35,707 nucleotides of DNA from Clostridium sp. DSM 8431 (GTDB taxonomy: Bacteria; Bacillota; Clostridia; Clostridiales; Clostridiaceae), in NCBI RefSeq assembly GCF_900116755.1, contig NZ_FPBY01000012.1, positions 1-35,707 of the forward strand, in the 5' to 3' direction. This document shows positions 7,166-15,162 of this stretch, one piece after another (position 1 is the stretch's first letter; the number at the start of each line of letters is the position of its first letter). Below the pieces are notes generated by a model. The model saw only the letters and a list, made by a program, of their open reading frames with translations. It made no database searches and was not told where the DNA came from. Position numbers and translations under genes: made by a program.

Positions 7166-7924
7166 GTGAGTACTATAGGTAGAATTCATTTAATAGAGAG
7201 CTTTGGATCTGTTGATGGACCAGGAATTCGTTTTGTGGTATTTTTACAAGGATGTCGTATGAGATGTCAGTTCTGCCACAATCCTGATACTTGGGACATG
7301 AATGGTGGTGAGACAAAAACTGCTGATGAGCTTTTGTCTCAAGCTCTTAGATATAAATCTTACTGGAAAAAGGAAGGGGGCATCACCGTAAGTGGTGGTG
7401 AACCTCTTCTTCAAATAGATTTCTTGATTGAGTTTTTCAAAAAAGCTAAAGCAAAGGGTGTTCATACTACTCTTGATACTTCAGGAAATCCATTTACAAG
7501 AGAAGAACCTTTCATAAGTAAGTTTAATGAGTTGATGAAGGTAACAGATCTTGTTATGCTTGATATAAAGCAAATAGATGAGGACGCGCATAAAATTTTG
7601 ACTGGATGGACAAACTCAAATATTCTTGATATGGCAAGATATTTATCAGAAATCAATAAACCTATGTGGATTCGTCATGTGCTTGTACCAGGTGGAAGCG
7701 ATAATGATGAACAGTTGATGAGACTTGATAAGGTTATAAAGAGTTTAAATAATGTAGATCGCGTTGAAGTACTTCCATATCATACACTTGGAACTTTTAA
7801 ATGGGAAGAGCTTGGCAAAGAGTATCCTTTAGCTGGAGTTAATCCTCCTACTAAAGAGAGAGTAGAAAATGCTAATAAACTTCTACATACAAGTGATTAT
7901 ACTGGATACTTAACACGTAAATAA
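7166..7924 (+). CDS. pflA: Pyruvate formate-lyase activating enzyme (radical SAM)
   Basis: A 252-aa radical SAM enzyme that abstracts a hydrogen from the PflB glycine and so switches on the lyase. The 4Fe-4S motif C30xxxC34xxC37 (QGCRMRCQFCHNPDTW) and the SAM-binding SGGEPLLQ are both clear, and the length is typical. The start is GTG at 7166, only two bases after the pflB stop, with no strong ribosome binding site, so translation is probably coupled to pflB. Codon use is less biased than in pflB, fitting a catalytic partner needed in small amounts. A strong hairpin terminator follows directly. Confidence 0.97.
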   Translation: MSTIGRIHLIESFGSVDGPGIRFVVFLQGCRMRCQFCHNPDTWDMNGGETKTADELLSQALRYKSYWKKEGGITVSGGEPLLQIDFLIEFFKKAKAKGVHTTLDTSGNPFTREEPFISKFNELMKVTDLVMLDIKQIDEDAHKILTGWTNSNILDMARYLSEINKPMWIRHVLVPGGSDNDEQLMRLDKVIKSLNNVDRVEVLPYHTLGTFKWEELGKEYPLAGVNPPTKERVENANKLLHTSDYTGYLTRK

Positions 7925-7967
7925 TAATAGGCAATATTAGAGAAATCTAATATTGCCTATTATTTTT
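7924..7967. terminator. Bidirectional terminator between pflA and the Crp/Fnr gene
   Basis: An 18-bp perfect stem (7924-7941 with 7946-7963) with a GAAA tetraloop; a T-run follows on the plus strand. It overlaps the end of the convergent regulator gene. Confidence 0.9.
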
Positions 7968-8635
7968 ATTTTTCAATCATATTAATTTTGAAATGATTTC
8001 GCTTGGTTTTTAATATACCATCCTTTTGGAGTTTAGACAATTCTACGCTCATAGCGCTTCTTTCAACACCAAGATAATCAGCAAGCTGCTGACGGTCAAA
8101 AGGTATATCAAATTCTAAATTATTATTTTTTTGAGATTGTGACGATAAATATGAAAGTAGTTTTTCACGTGTACTTCTCTTATTCATATGAGATATTTTA
8201 GCATTTAAATTGAAAGCTTTTTTAACAAGAACATTTACTAGATTTTTTACTAACTTATTATGTGTAGGATCTGTTAAATAATCTAGTGAAAGAAGCTTGT
8301 CTAACTTAAATAGTATTACGAGACAATCTTCATGAGCTTCTATGCTGAGATTAAGAGGAACTTTTGCTGTAGCAAAAGGTTCTGCAAAAGTATTGCCTGC
8401 AGGCAATTTATTTATAATGCTTCTATGTCCCCAAATATCTTCTTGTGTAAGCAATATGGTTCCAGAAAGCAATAAACCTATTTCATCCGAAGTATCACCA
8501 CTCTCTAATATAAAGCTTCCTTTTTTGAATTCTTTTGCTTTAGGTTTAAGCAGTTCAATTAAATATAATATTTCTTCTTCATCAAGCCCTGAAAATAACA
8601 GGTTTTTTTAAAAATAGTGGAATATATTTTTGCAT
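7966..8635 (-). pseudogene. Crp/Fnr family transcriptional regulator, frameshifted in an A7 run
   Basis: The natural start is ATG at 8635-8633, with AGAGGTC upstream. It encodes MQKYIPLFLKK and then leaves frame in a run of seven A (minus strand; T at 8603-8609), ending after 17 residues. Removing one A restores a 222-aa protein: NLLFSGLDEEEILYLIELLK, then an effector (cNMP-like) domain with KGSFILESGDTSDEIGLLLSG, and a C-terminal helix-turn-helix (RQQLADYLGVERSAMSVELSKL). There is no FNR-type cysteine cluster, so it is not an Fe-S oxygen sensor. Without frame correction a product could only begin at a TTG (8472) that lacks the first domain half. A sequencing error, recent inactivation and a slippage-controlled switch are all possible. 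It is convergent with pflA and divergent from fprA. Confidence 0.8.
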
Positions 8636-8647
8636 TTTTTGACCTCT

Positions 8648-8663
8648 TGTTGGAATTTCAACA
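8648..8663. promoter_or_regulatory. CRP-geometry inverted repeat (TGTTG-N6-CAACA)
   Basis: TGTTG (8648-8652) and CAACA (8659-8663) are exact inverted repeats separated by six bases, the same layout as the CRP site TGTGA-N6-TCACA. It lies between the Crp/Fnr gene and fprA, immediately upstream of the regulator's ribosome binding site. Confidence 0.5.
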
Positions 8664-8685
8664 TATTTTTCTTTTTTTTCTTAAG

Positions 8686-8691
8686 TATAAT
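8686..8691 (+). promoter_or_regulatory. Putative -10 box of the fprA promoter
   Basis: A perfect TATAAT. The expected -35 region (about 8663-8668) is poor and abuts the inverted repeat at 8648-8663, as in activator-dependent promoters. Confidence 0.45.
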
Positions 8692-8754
8692 TTACTCATA
8701 GAGAAAACGCAAGGTAAAAAGATGAATTATCTTGGAGAGAGGATGGGAATAATA

Positions 8755-9933
8755 GTGAAGAAGAAAGTTAAAAATAATATAAGCTGGGTAGGCTATTTAG
8801 ACTGGGAACTTGAAAAATTTCATGGAGATGAATATTCAATAAAGAATGGTTCAAGTCAAAATGCTTATTTAATAGAAGAAGAAAAAACTGTTTTAATTGA
8901 TACAGTTTGGGCACCACACCGTTTTGAATTTGTTGAAAACTTAAAAAAGGAAATAGATTTAAATAAGATTGATTATATCATAGCAAATCACGGAGAAATA
9001 GATCATTCAAGAGCATTAACTGCTTTAATGGATGAAATTCCTGATACTCCAATTTATTGTACAGCTAATGCTGTAAAGAGCTTAGAAGGTCAATACGGTA
9101 AAAGAGGATGGAACTTCCATGTAGTTAAGACTGGAGATACTCTTGATATCGGTAATGGAAAGCAACTTGTTTTTGTAGAAATGAGAATGCTTCACTGGCC
9201 AGATTCAATGGCGACATATATGACAGGAGATAACATTTTATTATCAAATGATGCATTTGGTCAACACTTTGCAGTAGAAGAAATGTTTAATGATAAAGCT
9301 AACCAATGCTTATTAATGAAGGAAGCAATGAAGTATTATGCAAACATACTTTCACCATTAGTAAGTAAGAAGATAGATGAAATAGTTGGAATGAATATTC
9401 CAATAGATATGATAGCTCCAAGCCACGGTGCAATTTGGAGAGAAAATCCTCTACAAATAATAGAAAAGTATGCTGAATGGTCTAAGGCTTATCAAGAAGA
9501 CCAAGTTACAGTAGTTTATGACACTATGTGGGAAGGAACAGCAAAAATTGGTCAAAGAATTGCTGAAGAAATTCACACTCAAAGTCCAGATACAGTAGTT
9601 AAGGTATTTAATATATCAAAATCAGATAAGAATGAAGTAATGACTGAAGTATTTAAGTCTAAAGCAATTTCAGTAGGTTCGCCAACTGTAGGTAATGATA
9701 TTCTTCCAGGAGTTACTGGATGGTTAGCATTCTTAAAATCTTTAAAATTCAAAAATAAGAAAGCAGCAGCTTTCGGTTGCTATGGATGGAGTGGAGAAGG
9801 TACAAAGATACTAAAAGCTAAATTAAATGAAGCTGGTTTTGAAGTAGTTGATAATGAAATAAAATCACTTTGGAATCCAGATGAAACAGATTATGAAAAC
9901 ATTCCAGCATTAGTAGAAAATTTACTTAAATAG
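8755..9933 (+). CDS. fprA: FprA-type flavodiiron protein (A-type flavoprotein)
   Basis: A cytoplasmic 392-aa enzyme that reduces O2 to water and/or NO to N2O using a diiron centre and FMN. The N-terminal metallo-beta-lactamase-like domain shows the ligands H79-G-E81-I-D83, H147, D166 and H224. The C-terminal flavodoxin-like domain starts near residue 252 (VTVVYDTMWEGTAKI). With the GTG at 8755 as start the ligand numbers agree closely with the rubredoxin:oxygen oxidoreductase family, which supports this start over the ATGs at 8722 and 8743. The ribosome binding region GAGAGGATGGG is imperfect. It is followed by rubredoxin, its usual electron donor, and divergent from a Crp/Fnr gene. Function is secure; O2 versus NO preference is not readable. 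Confidence 0.95.
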   Translation: MKKKVKNNISWVGYLDWELEKFHGDEYSIKNGSSQNAYLIEEEKTVLIDTVWAPHRFEFVENLKKEIDLNKIDYIIANHGEIDHSRALTALMDEIPDTPIYCTANAVKSLEGQYGKRGWNFHVVKTGDTLDIGNGKQLVFVEMRMLHWPDSMATYMTGDNILLSNDAFGQHFAVEEMFNDKANQCLLMKEAMKYYANILSPLVSKKIDEIVGMNIPIDMIAPSHGAIWRENPLQIIEKYAEWSKAYQEDQVTVVYDTMWEGTAKIGQRIAEEIHTQSPDTVVKVFNISKSDKNEVMTEVFKSKAISVGSPTVGNDILPGVTGWLAFLKSLKFKNKKAAAFGCYGWSGEGTKILKAKLNEAGFEVVDNEIKSLWNPDETDYENIPALVENLLK

Positions 9934-9995
9934 CTAATAATTTTAATAAATATTTATATAGATAAACAATTAATAATAGATAGGAGAGATCAGAC

Positions 9996-10151
9996 ATGAG
10001 ATATGTATGTACAGTTTGTGGTTACATTTATGATGAAACAGAAGGATATGTAGAAGGAGGAATTCAACCAGGTACAGCTTGGGCTGATGTTCCAGAAGAT
10101 TTCGTTTGTCCACTATGCGGAGTAGGTAAGGATCAATTTGAAGCAGAGTAA
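9996..10151 (+). CDS. Rubredoxin
   Basis: A complete 51-aa rubredoxin. It has the two CxxCG knuckles, C5-TV-C8-GYIYD and C38-PL-C41-GVGKDQFE, that hold one iron atom. The conserved aromatic core (Y10, W29, F36) and the acidic surface are typical. Start ATG 9996 follows TAGGAGAG. It lies 62 bases after fprA in the same direction with no terminator between, so it is very likely the electron donor to the flavodiiron protein in one operon. A strong terminator follows 29 bases downstream. Nothing in it is unusual; the family is certain. Confidence 0.97.
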   Translation: MRYVCTVCGYIYDETEGYVEGGIQPGTAWADVPEDFVCPLCGVGKDQFEAE

Positions 10152-10180
10152 GATGTTTCTCTCTCTGTAGATAATGAAAG

Positions 10181-10212
10181 ATGCACGTTATTAAGATAAC
10201 GTGCATTTTTTT
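10181..10212 (+). terminator. Rho-independent terminator after rubredoxin
   Basis: An 11-bp perfect stem ATGCACGTTAT/ATAACGTGCAT with TAAG loop, then a T-run. Confidence 0.92.
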
Positions 10213-10359
10213 GTGATTTTATTATTTATTAAAGCTGTGGAAAAAGTGCTAGTTAGTCTTTATTTTGGGGATAAATGTGTTGATAAAATTGTGAATTGTG
10301 AATAAAAGATATAAGATATTTTTATAGAAATTTATAATCTAAGTATTGGAGGGAAAATT

Positions 10360-10626
10360 ATGGAGGAAAAATTATATAAGCTAATGGGTGAAGATGGAAA
10401 AGAATATCTAAGTAAAGAAAAAGGAACAATGGGAGGACATAAAAAATTAAAGATTTATGGAAGATTAGACTGTTGGTCTGCAAATAATGCTATTAAAAAA
10501 GGTCAATATGTAAAGTATAGAGTGTTTTTTAAGGATGAAGAAACAGCTATAAAAGCAGGCTATAGACCATGTGCTAAATGTATGCCAAAAGAATATAAAA
10601 AGTGGAAACAACTTGAATTTAAATGA
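10360..10626 (+). CDS. Ada-type metal-binding domain protein
   Basis: An 88-aa single-domain protein similar to the zinc-binding N-terminal domain of Ada. The diagnostic segments are KIYGRLDC38WSA and VKYRVFFKDEETAIKAGYRPC71AKC74MP. In Ada four cysteines hold zinc and Cys38 removes methyl groups from DNA phosphotriesters. Here the position of the second cysteine (residue 42) is Asn, so only three match. A nearby residue such as H27 could complete a site, but methyl transfer is not assured. No helix-turn-helix or methyltransferase domain follows, unlike full Ada. The start follows TTGGAGGG. It appears monocistronic. Similar stand-alone proteins are common and uncharacterised. Confidence 0.8.
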   Translation: MEEKLYKLMGEDGKEYLSKEKGTMGGHKKLKIYGRLDCWSANNAIKKGQYVKYRVFFKDEETAIKAGYRPCAKCMPKEYKKWKQLEFK

Positions 10627-10781
10627 TAGTTTCTATAATTTTAGCAATTACTAATCCGTGGTTTTAAATTTTAAGAGCAGTATACTGTTTAGTTTTAGGT
10701 ATAGTTATTATGTAGCAAATTAAAGAATATAAATATATAATTTGATAGATTTTTAAATAAAGTTAATAGGGAGTAGTAGAG

Positions 10782-11045
10782 ATGAAATATTTATATTATT
10801 GTAATGGGGAAATTATTAATAGTTATATAGGTGCGGTAAATAATAATTTAGTTAGAAAGATTAAAGAAAAGTATAAAGGTAATGTTAATTTTAATTATAT
10901 TCCAAGAGAAGGAATTGCAAATTATATGATAAGGGCTGAATTAGATATTGAAAATAAAGATGCTCTTTTAGAGATTCAAGATAATATAAGATATGATGAA
11001 ATAAGATTAGGAGTAAAGTATAAGAAATGGAGTAGGGTTTTTTAA
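10782..11045 (+). CDS. Small protein of unknown function (87 aa)
   Basis: An 87-aa soluble protein starting MKYLYYCNGEIINSYIG. The start follows TAGGGAGTAG about 6 bases upstream. Predicted pattern is alternating strands and one or two amphipathic helices (residues 20-32, 56-68). The composition is mixed and charged, with no membrane span or signal peptide and only one cysteine (C7). I do not recognise a family. It stands alone between the Ada-like gene and a degenerate chemoreceptor, in an accessory stretch. It has normal codon use for this genome and a proper ribosome binding site, so I believe it is a gene. Confidence 0.65.
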   Translation: MKYLYYCNGEIINSYIGAVNNNLVRKIKEKYKGNVNFNYIPREGIANYMIRAELDIENKDALLEIQDNIRYDEIRLGVKYKKWSRVF

Positions 11046-11372
11046 TAATTTTACTTAGCTATTTTTTAGATGTAGATGAATAATTTATTTTATTATATCT
11101 ACGTACTTAGATGTTTTTGACTTAGAAATATGGTTTTATAACTAATATATCTAAGTGGTGTTTTTAAAATATTATGAAAACTTTTTCTTTTGTTTAAGAC
11201 ATATTTTCCCTTTGTGATTTTGTTGAATTTTTCTATGTTAGTTCGATTAATTGTTGTAAAATATTTTGGTATGTCAAATATTTTGGTATGTCAAATATAT
11301 TTAAAATAAGTTAAAGAAATCTATATATAACTACGAATATTAGAGTGATATATGAGAACTTAGGAGGAACAA
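11046..11372. other. Intergenic stretch with no supported gene
   Basis: About 330 AT-rich bases with no reading frame of note. It contains a tandem 17-bp repeat (separate entry) and a loose inverted repeat ATGTAGAT/ATCTACGT around 11070-11103. A weak sigma-D-like arrangement (TAAA near 11311 and CGAATAT near 11335) might serve the chemoreceptor pseudogene, but it is far from consensus. Confidence 0.4.
11259..11292 (+). repeat. Two exact tandem copies of a 17-bp unit
   Basis: AAATATTTTGGTATGTC occurs at 11259-11275 and again at 11276-11292, followed by a partial third copy. It lies ~80 bases upstream of the chemoreceptor pseudogene. Confidence 0.9.
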
Positions 11373-12944
11373 ATGAAAAAGGAATTGGTAAAAACAAAAG
11401 GGATTAAACAACAAATAATGACCAAGAATTTTATTCTGACGATAACAGCGGTTATCATACTTGTTACTTCAGCTGCAGTAATAGGAAGAAAAGCCTTATT
11501 AAATAGTTCAAGTGAACTGTTAAGTAGCTTTGCAAAGCAAGTTGGTCAAGATATAGGAAGGATTATTGAACTAGAAACAAGTAAAGTTGAAGTTGTAGCT
11601 GAAAGTGCTATTTTAAGGAATAGTGATGTAAGTCTTGAATCAAAATTGAACTATTTATCTGGGATTGTTAAAGATCAAAAGTATAAAAAAGCTGCAATTA
11701 TAGATTTAAACGGTGAATGTAAAACCATACTTGGAGAAACTGTTGATGTTTCTGATAAGGCATATTTTAAATAAAATTTAGCAGGAAAGAGTTATTTTTC
11801 AGCTCCTACTTTAAGTAAAGCTGATGGAGGATTACAAATATCTATAACTACTCCTATACTTAACTATCAAGGAGAAATGATAGCTATACTTTTCTTTTCT
11901 AAAGATGCAGATAGCTTTTGCAAAATAACTAATGATATTAGATTTGCACAAACAGGAACAGCTTATGTTGTAGATGAAAATGGTACTAATATCATGAATA
12001 ATGATATAGAAAAAGTAAAGAATAAAGTAAATAGAATAGAGGATGCAAAAACTGATAGTTCATATGAAGAACTAGCTGATATTACAAAAAAGATGATTTC
12101 AGGTGAGAGTGGGGCTGGAAGTTATAAATTTGATGGAAAAACTAAATTTTTAGGATATGCACCAGTTGAAAACACAGGATGGTCAGTTGGAATTACTTGT
12201 GATTTAGCAGATATGTTATCTCAAATGAATAATTTAATTGTAATGTTAATCATAATAGGTACAGTTGCGTTAATAATTATGCTAATAGTATCTTACTTTA
12301 TAGCTGATAAAATATCTAAAAGATTAGTTAAACTTAAAGATGAAGTTGAAGAAATATCTACTGGTAATTTTGAAGCTAAAGAAATAAATGAAACAATAAA
12401 TGATGAAATAACAGCAATTTATAACTCCCTTGAAGATACTAAAAAGTCTGTAGGAAATATGATAAATGTTATTAAAGAATCAGCTGATGAATTAAATAAT
12501 GAAAGTACTCAATTAAAAAATATATCAGAAATATTTATAGAAGGTACATCTAATATAAATGATTCTATAGCACAAGCTACTAAGGGGACTGAAAGTCAAG
12601 CATCTGAGTTATCAGAAATTAATATAATATTAAATGATTTTGATGCTAAGATGAATGAAAGTAAAGAAAATATTGATAGTATAAATAAGAAATCTAAAGA
12701 TATAAGTAATAAAGCTAATGATAGTTGCGAGGATATGGAGAATCTTTCTAAGTTTATGGAAGTTTTAAATGATTCTTTTGCTAGTTTCGCTAAGGAAATC
12801 TTAGAAATGGTAGCAACATCAGAGGAAATATCAGTAGCTACAAATGAATTTGTAGTATCAAGTACAGATATTAAAGATTCAACTGATAATCTATCTGAGC
12901 TTACTTCAAATATGGAAAAGGCAGTTAATCAATTTAGAATATAA
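11373..12944 (+). pseudogene. Methyl-accepting chemotaxis protein, doubly degenerate
   Basis: One continuous frame of 523 codons interrupted by TAA at 11772-11774 (AYFK*NLAGKSYFSAP), in a place where related receptors have a sense codon. A membrane helix at codons ~18-40 is followed by a dCache-type extracellular sensor, a second membrane helix near codons 289-312, and a HAMP-like region to about 350. The signalling region keeps its first helix and its C-terminal end (ATSEEISVATNEFVVSS...NQFRI). It lacks the whole conserved hairpin tip with NLLALNAAIEAARAGE and GFAVVA that contacts CheA/CheW. So it has both a nonsense codon and an internal in-frame deletion of well over 100 residues. Even with readthrough it could not signal normally. 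The start follows TAGGAGGA. Its decay suggests relaxed selection on one chemotaxis input. Confidence 0.85.
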
Positions 12945-12965
12945 TAAATTCTGGTAATAAATTAT

Positions 12966-13007
12966 CCCGATAAAGTATAAGATTATATATACTTTATCGG
13001 GTTTTTT
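12966..13007 (+). terminator. Rho-independent terminator after the chemoreceptor
   Basis: A 14-bp perfect stem (12966-12979 with 12988-13001, CCCGATAAAGTATA and its complement) followed by six T. Confidence 0.92.
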
Positions 13008-13183
13008 CATTAAATAGAAGAAATACACATATTAATTAGCTTTAATAATTCAAAAAATATGAAAATATAATTATAATATCAAAAATAAAGCCAATAATAA
13101 TTAAGATAATAAAAAAATGAGTATTAAGTATGTTATAATAATAATGGTAAATTTCCATTTAATAATATTCGGAGGTAATTAAT

Positions 13184-14533
13184 ATGAAAAAAGGATTGAC
13201 ATTTGATTTATCAAAGACAGCTCCAATGCTTTCGGAGCATGAAATAATGTACATGAGTGATTTTGTAAAGGTAGCCCATGACAGACTACACAACAAAACA
13301 GGTGCAGGAAATGACTTTTTAGGTTGGGTTGATCTACCTGTAAATTACGATAAAGCTGAATTTGAAAGAATAAAGAAGGCAGCAGATAAAATTAAAAATG
13401 ATTCTGATATATTAATAGTTGTAGGAATTGGTGGATCATACTTAGGAGCAAGAGCTGCAATAGAAATGCTAACAAGCAATTTCCATAATGCATTAGATTC
13501 AGATAAGAGAAAAGCTCCTAAAATATTCTATGTTGGAAACAATATAAGCTCAACTTACATGTGTGATCTTTTAGAAGCAATTGAAGGAAAAGATATTTCA
13601 GTTAATGTAATTTCTAAATCAGGAACTACTACTGAACCTGCAATAGCATTTAGAATTTTAAAAGATTATATGGAAAAGAAATATGGAAAAGAAGAAGCTA
13701 AGAAGAGAATATTTGCAACTACTGATGCTTCAAAAGGTGCATTAAAGACTTTAGCAGATGCAGAAGGATATGAAACTTTTGTTATACCTGATGATGTTGG
13801 AGGAAGATTCTCAGTATTAACTCCAGTTGGTCTTTTACCTATAGCAGCAGCAGGAATTGACATAGATGAAATGATGAGTGGTGCTCAAGATGCAAGAGAA
13901 ATATACTCTAACCCTAATTTAGCTGAAAATGATTGTTACAAATATGCAGCAGCTAGAAATGCATTATACAACAAGGGTAAAAACATTGAATTACTAGTAA
14001 ATTATGAACCAGCATTACATTACTTCAATGAATGGTGGAAACAATTATTTGGTGAATCAGAAGGTAAAGATGGAAAGGGATTATTCCCAGCTGCAGTAGA
14101 TTTTACAACAGATCTTCACTCAATGGGACAATACATACAAGAAGGTAGAAGAGATCTTATAGAAACAGTTATTAATGTAGAAGCTCCACGTAAGAACATA
14201 ACTATAGAAGCTACTGATGATAACTTAGATGGATTAAACTTCTTAGCTGGAAAAGAAATGGACTTCGTTAATAAGAAAACATTCCAAGGAACAGTAATAG
14301 CTCACAATGATGGAGATGTTCCAAACATGATAGTTAATGTTCCAGAATTATCAGCATACTACTTTGGACAATTAGTTTACTTCTTTGAAAAAGCAGTTGG
14401 TATAAGTGGACATTTACTAGGAGTTAATCCATTCAATCAACCAGGAGTTGAAAAATATAAGAAGAACATGTTTGCATTACTTGGTAAACCAGGTTATGAA
14501 GATATGAAAGCTGAATTAGAAAAAAGATTCTAA
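13184..14533 (+). CDS. pgi: Glucose-6-phosphate isomerase
   Basis: Cytoplasmic enzyme of glycolysis and gluconeogenesis, interconverting glucose 6-phosphate and fructose 6-phosphate. The 449-aa length is that of Gram-positive Pgi. Sugar-phosphate binding segments [16 protein letters not shown] and SKSGTTTEP are present. So are [16 protein letters not shown], the [22 protein letters not shown] signature, the [11 protein letters not shown] region, and [16 protein letters not shown] near the C-terminus with its conserved lysines. Start ATG follows CGGAGG with 8 bases of spacing, and a TATAAT lies at 13134-13139. Five bases after the stop a DUF188 gene begins, probably in the same transcript. The assignment is certain. 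Confidence 0.98.
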   Translation: MKKGLTFDLSKTAPMLSEHEIMYMSDFVKVAHDRLHNKTGAGNDFLGWVDLPVNYDKAEFERIKKAADKIKNDSDILIVVGIGGSYLGARAAIEMLTSNFHNALDSDKRKAPKIFYVGNNISSTYMCDLLEAIEGKDISVNVISKSGTTTEPAIAFRILKDYMEKKYGKEEAKKRIFATTDASKGALKTLADAEGYETFVIPDDVGGRFSVLTPVGLLPIAAAGIDIDEMMSGAQDAREIYSNPNLAENDCYKYAAARNALYNKGKNIELLVNYEPALHYFNEWWKQLFGESEGKDGKGLFPAAVDFTTDLHSMGQYIQEGRRDLIETVINVEAPRKNITIEATDDNLDGLNFLAGKEMDFVNKKTFQGTVIAHNDGDVPNMIVNVPELSAYYFGQLVYFFEKAVGISGHLLGVNPFNQPGVEKYKKNMFALLGKPGYEDMKAELEKRF

Positions 14534-14538
14534 TATAT

Positions 14539-14982
14539 ATGAAGATAATTATAGATGGGGATGCTTGTCCAAGCATCCCCATTATTGAAAATATAGCAAA
14601 AAAATATGAAGTAAATGTCTTAATATTTTGTGATTTCAACCATTATATAAATAGTAATTATTCAGAGGTAAGAATTGTTGATAGTGGATTTCAAAGTGTA
14701 GATATGCATGTTGTTAATAATACTGAGAAAGATGATATAGTAATAAGTCAAGATTATGGAGTTGCAGCTATGTGCCTTCCTAAAAAAGCATATGTATTAA
14801 ATCCAAAAGGATACGTATACTTTGAGGAGAATATAGATAGGCTTTTAGAAGAACGCCATTTATCACAAAAAATAAGAAGAGGAGGAGGAAAAACTCCGAG
14901 TCCTAAAAAAAGAAGTAAAGATGATGAAAAAAGATTAGAAAGTAATTTAGAAAGAATTATAAGAAAAGTTGTAAAAGTATAG
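14539..14982 (+). CDS. DUF188 (YaiI/YqxD, UPF0178) family protein
   Basis: A 147-aa conserved protein with the DUF188 signature: MKIIIDGDACP at the N-terminus, DSGFQSVDMHVVNN in the middle, and DIVISQDYGVAAMCLPKKAYVLNPKG after it. The fold is PIN/NYN-like, with acidic residues (D6, D8, and D73 in SQDYG) at the expected nuclease-type positions. The biochemical role is not established, though an RNase-like function is often suggested. The C-terminal third is basic (RRGGGKTPSPKKRSKDDEKR) and might contact nucleic acid. It starts five bases after pgi without its own promoter, so it is probably co-transcribed. A terminator follows. Confidence 0.9.
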   Translation: MKIIIDGDACPSIPIIENIAKKYEVNVLIFCDFNHYINSNYSEVRIVDSGFQSVDMHVVNNTEKDDIVISQDYGVAAMCLPKKAYVLNPKGYVYFEENIDRLLEERHLSQKIRRGGGKTPSPKKRSKDDEKRLESNLERIIRKVVKV

Positions 14983-15012
14983 ACTATTCTTAAATTCAAT
15001 TTTATTAATTTC

Positions 15013-15053
15013 AGTAGATTGTGATATTTAGTAGGACAATCTGCTTTTTTTTT
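15013..15053 (+). terminator. Rho-independent terminator after the DUF188 gene
   Basis: AGTAGATTG pairs with CAATCTGCT (one wobble) and a long T-run follows. Confidence 0.8.
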
Positions 15054-15063
15054 ACTTTTATTG

Positions 15064-15081
15064 ATAGCGAAAGGTCGCTAT
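15064..15081. promoter_or_regulatory. Small perfect inverted repeat upstream of the repeat-protein gene
   Basis: ATAGCGA-AAGG-TCGCTAT, a 7-bp stem and tetraloop without a T-run, ~80 bases before the start of the next gene. Purpose unknown. Confidence 0.35.
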
Positions 15082-15162
15082 AATAAAGTTAAGATATATG
15101 TTAGTACAAACTTACAAAATATGGTAAAATTGTATGTATCAAGATGAAGAGGTGATACTATA

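Noticed and set aside
8342-8611. An 89-aa plus-strand ORF over the Crp/Fnr gene
   Set aside because: It is the shadow of the frameshifted regulator on the other strand, without a ribosome binding site.
8601-8612. A -1 programmed ribosomal frameshift at A-AAA-AAA in the Crp/Fnr gene
   Set aside because: A slip by -1 leads into ACC TGT TAT, which is the wrong frame. The downstream reading needs +1 (or loss of one A), so a classical -1 slippery site does not explain it.
8617-8754. N-terminal extension of the flavodiiron protein to 8617
   Set aside because: The extra residues are hydrophobic, overlap the divergent promoter region and shift the metal ligands away from their conserved numbering.
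9970-10206. A 78-aa minus-strand ORF over rubredoxin
   Set aside because: It covers the clear rubredoxin gene and a terminator. The rubredoxin reading on the plus strand is the real one.
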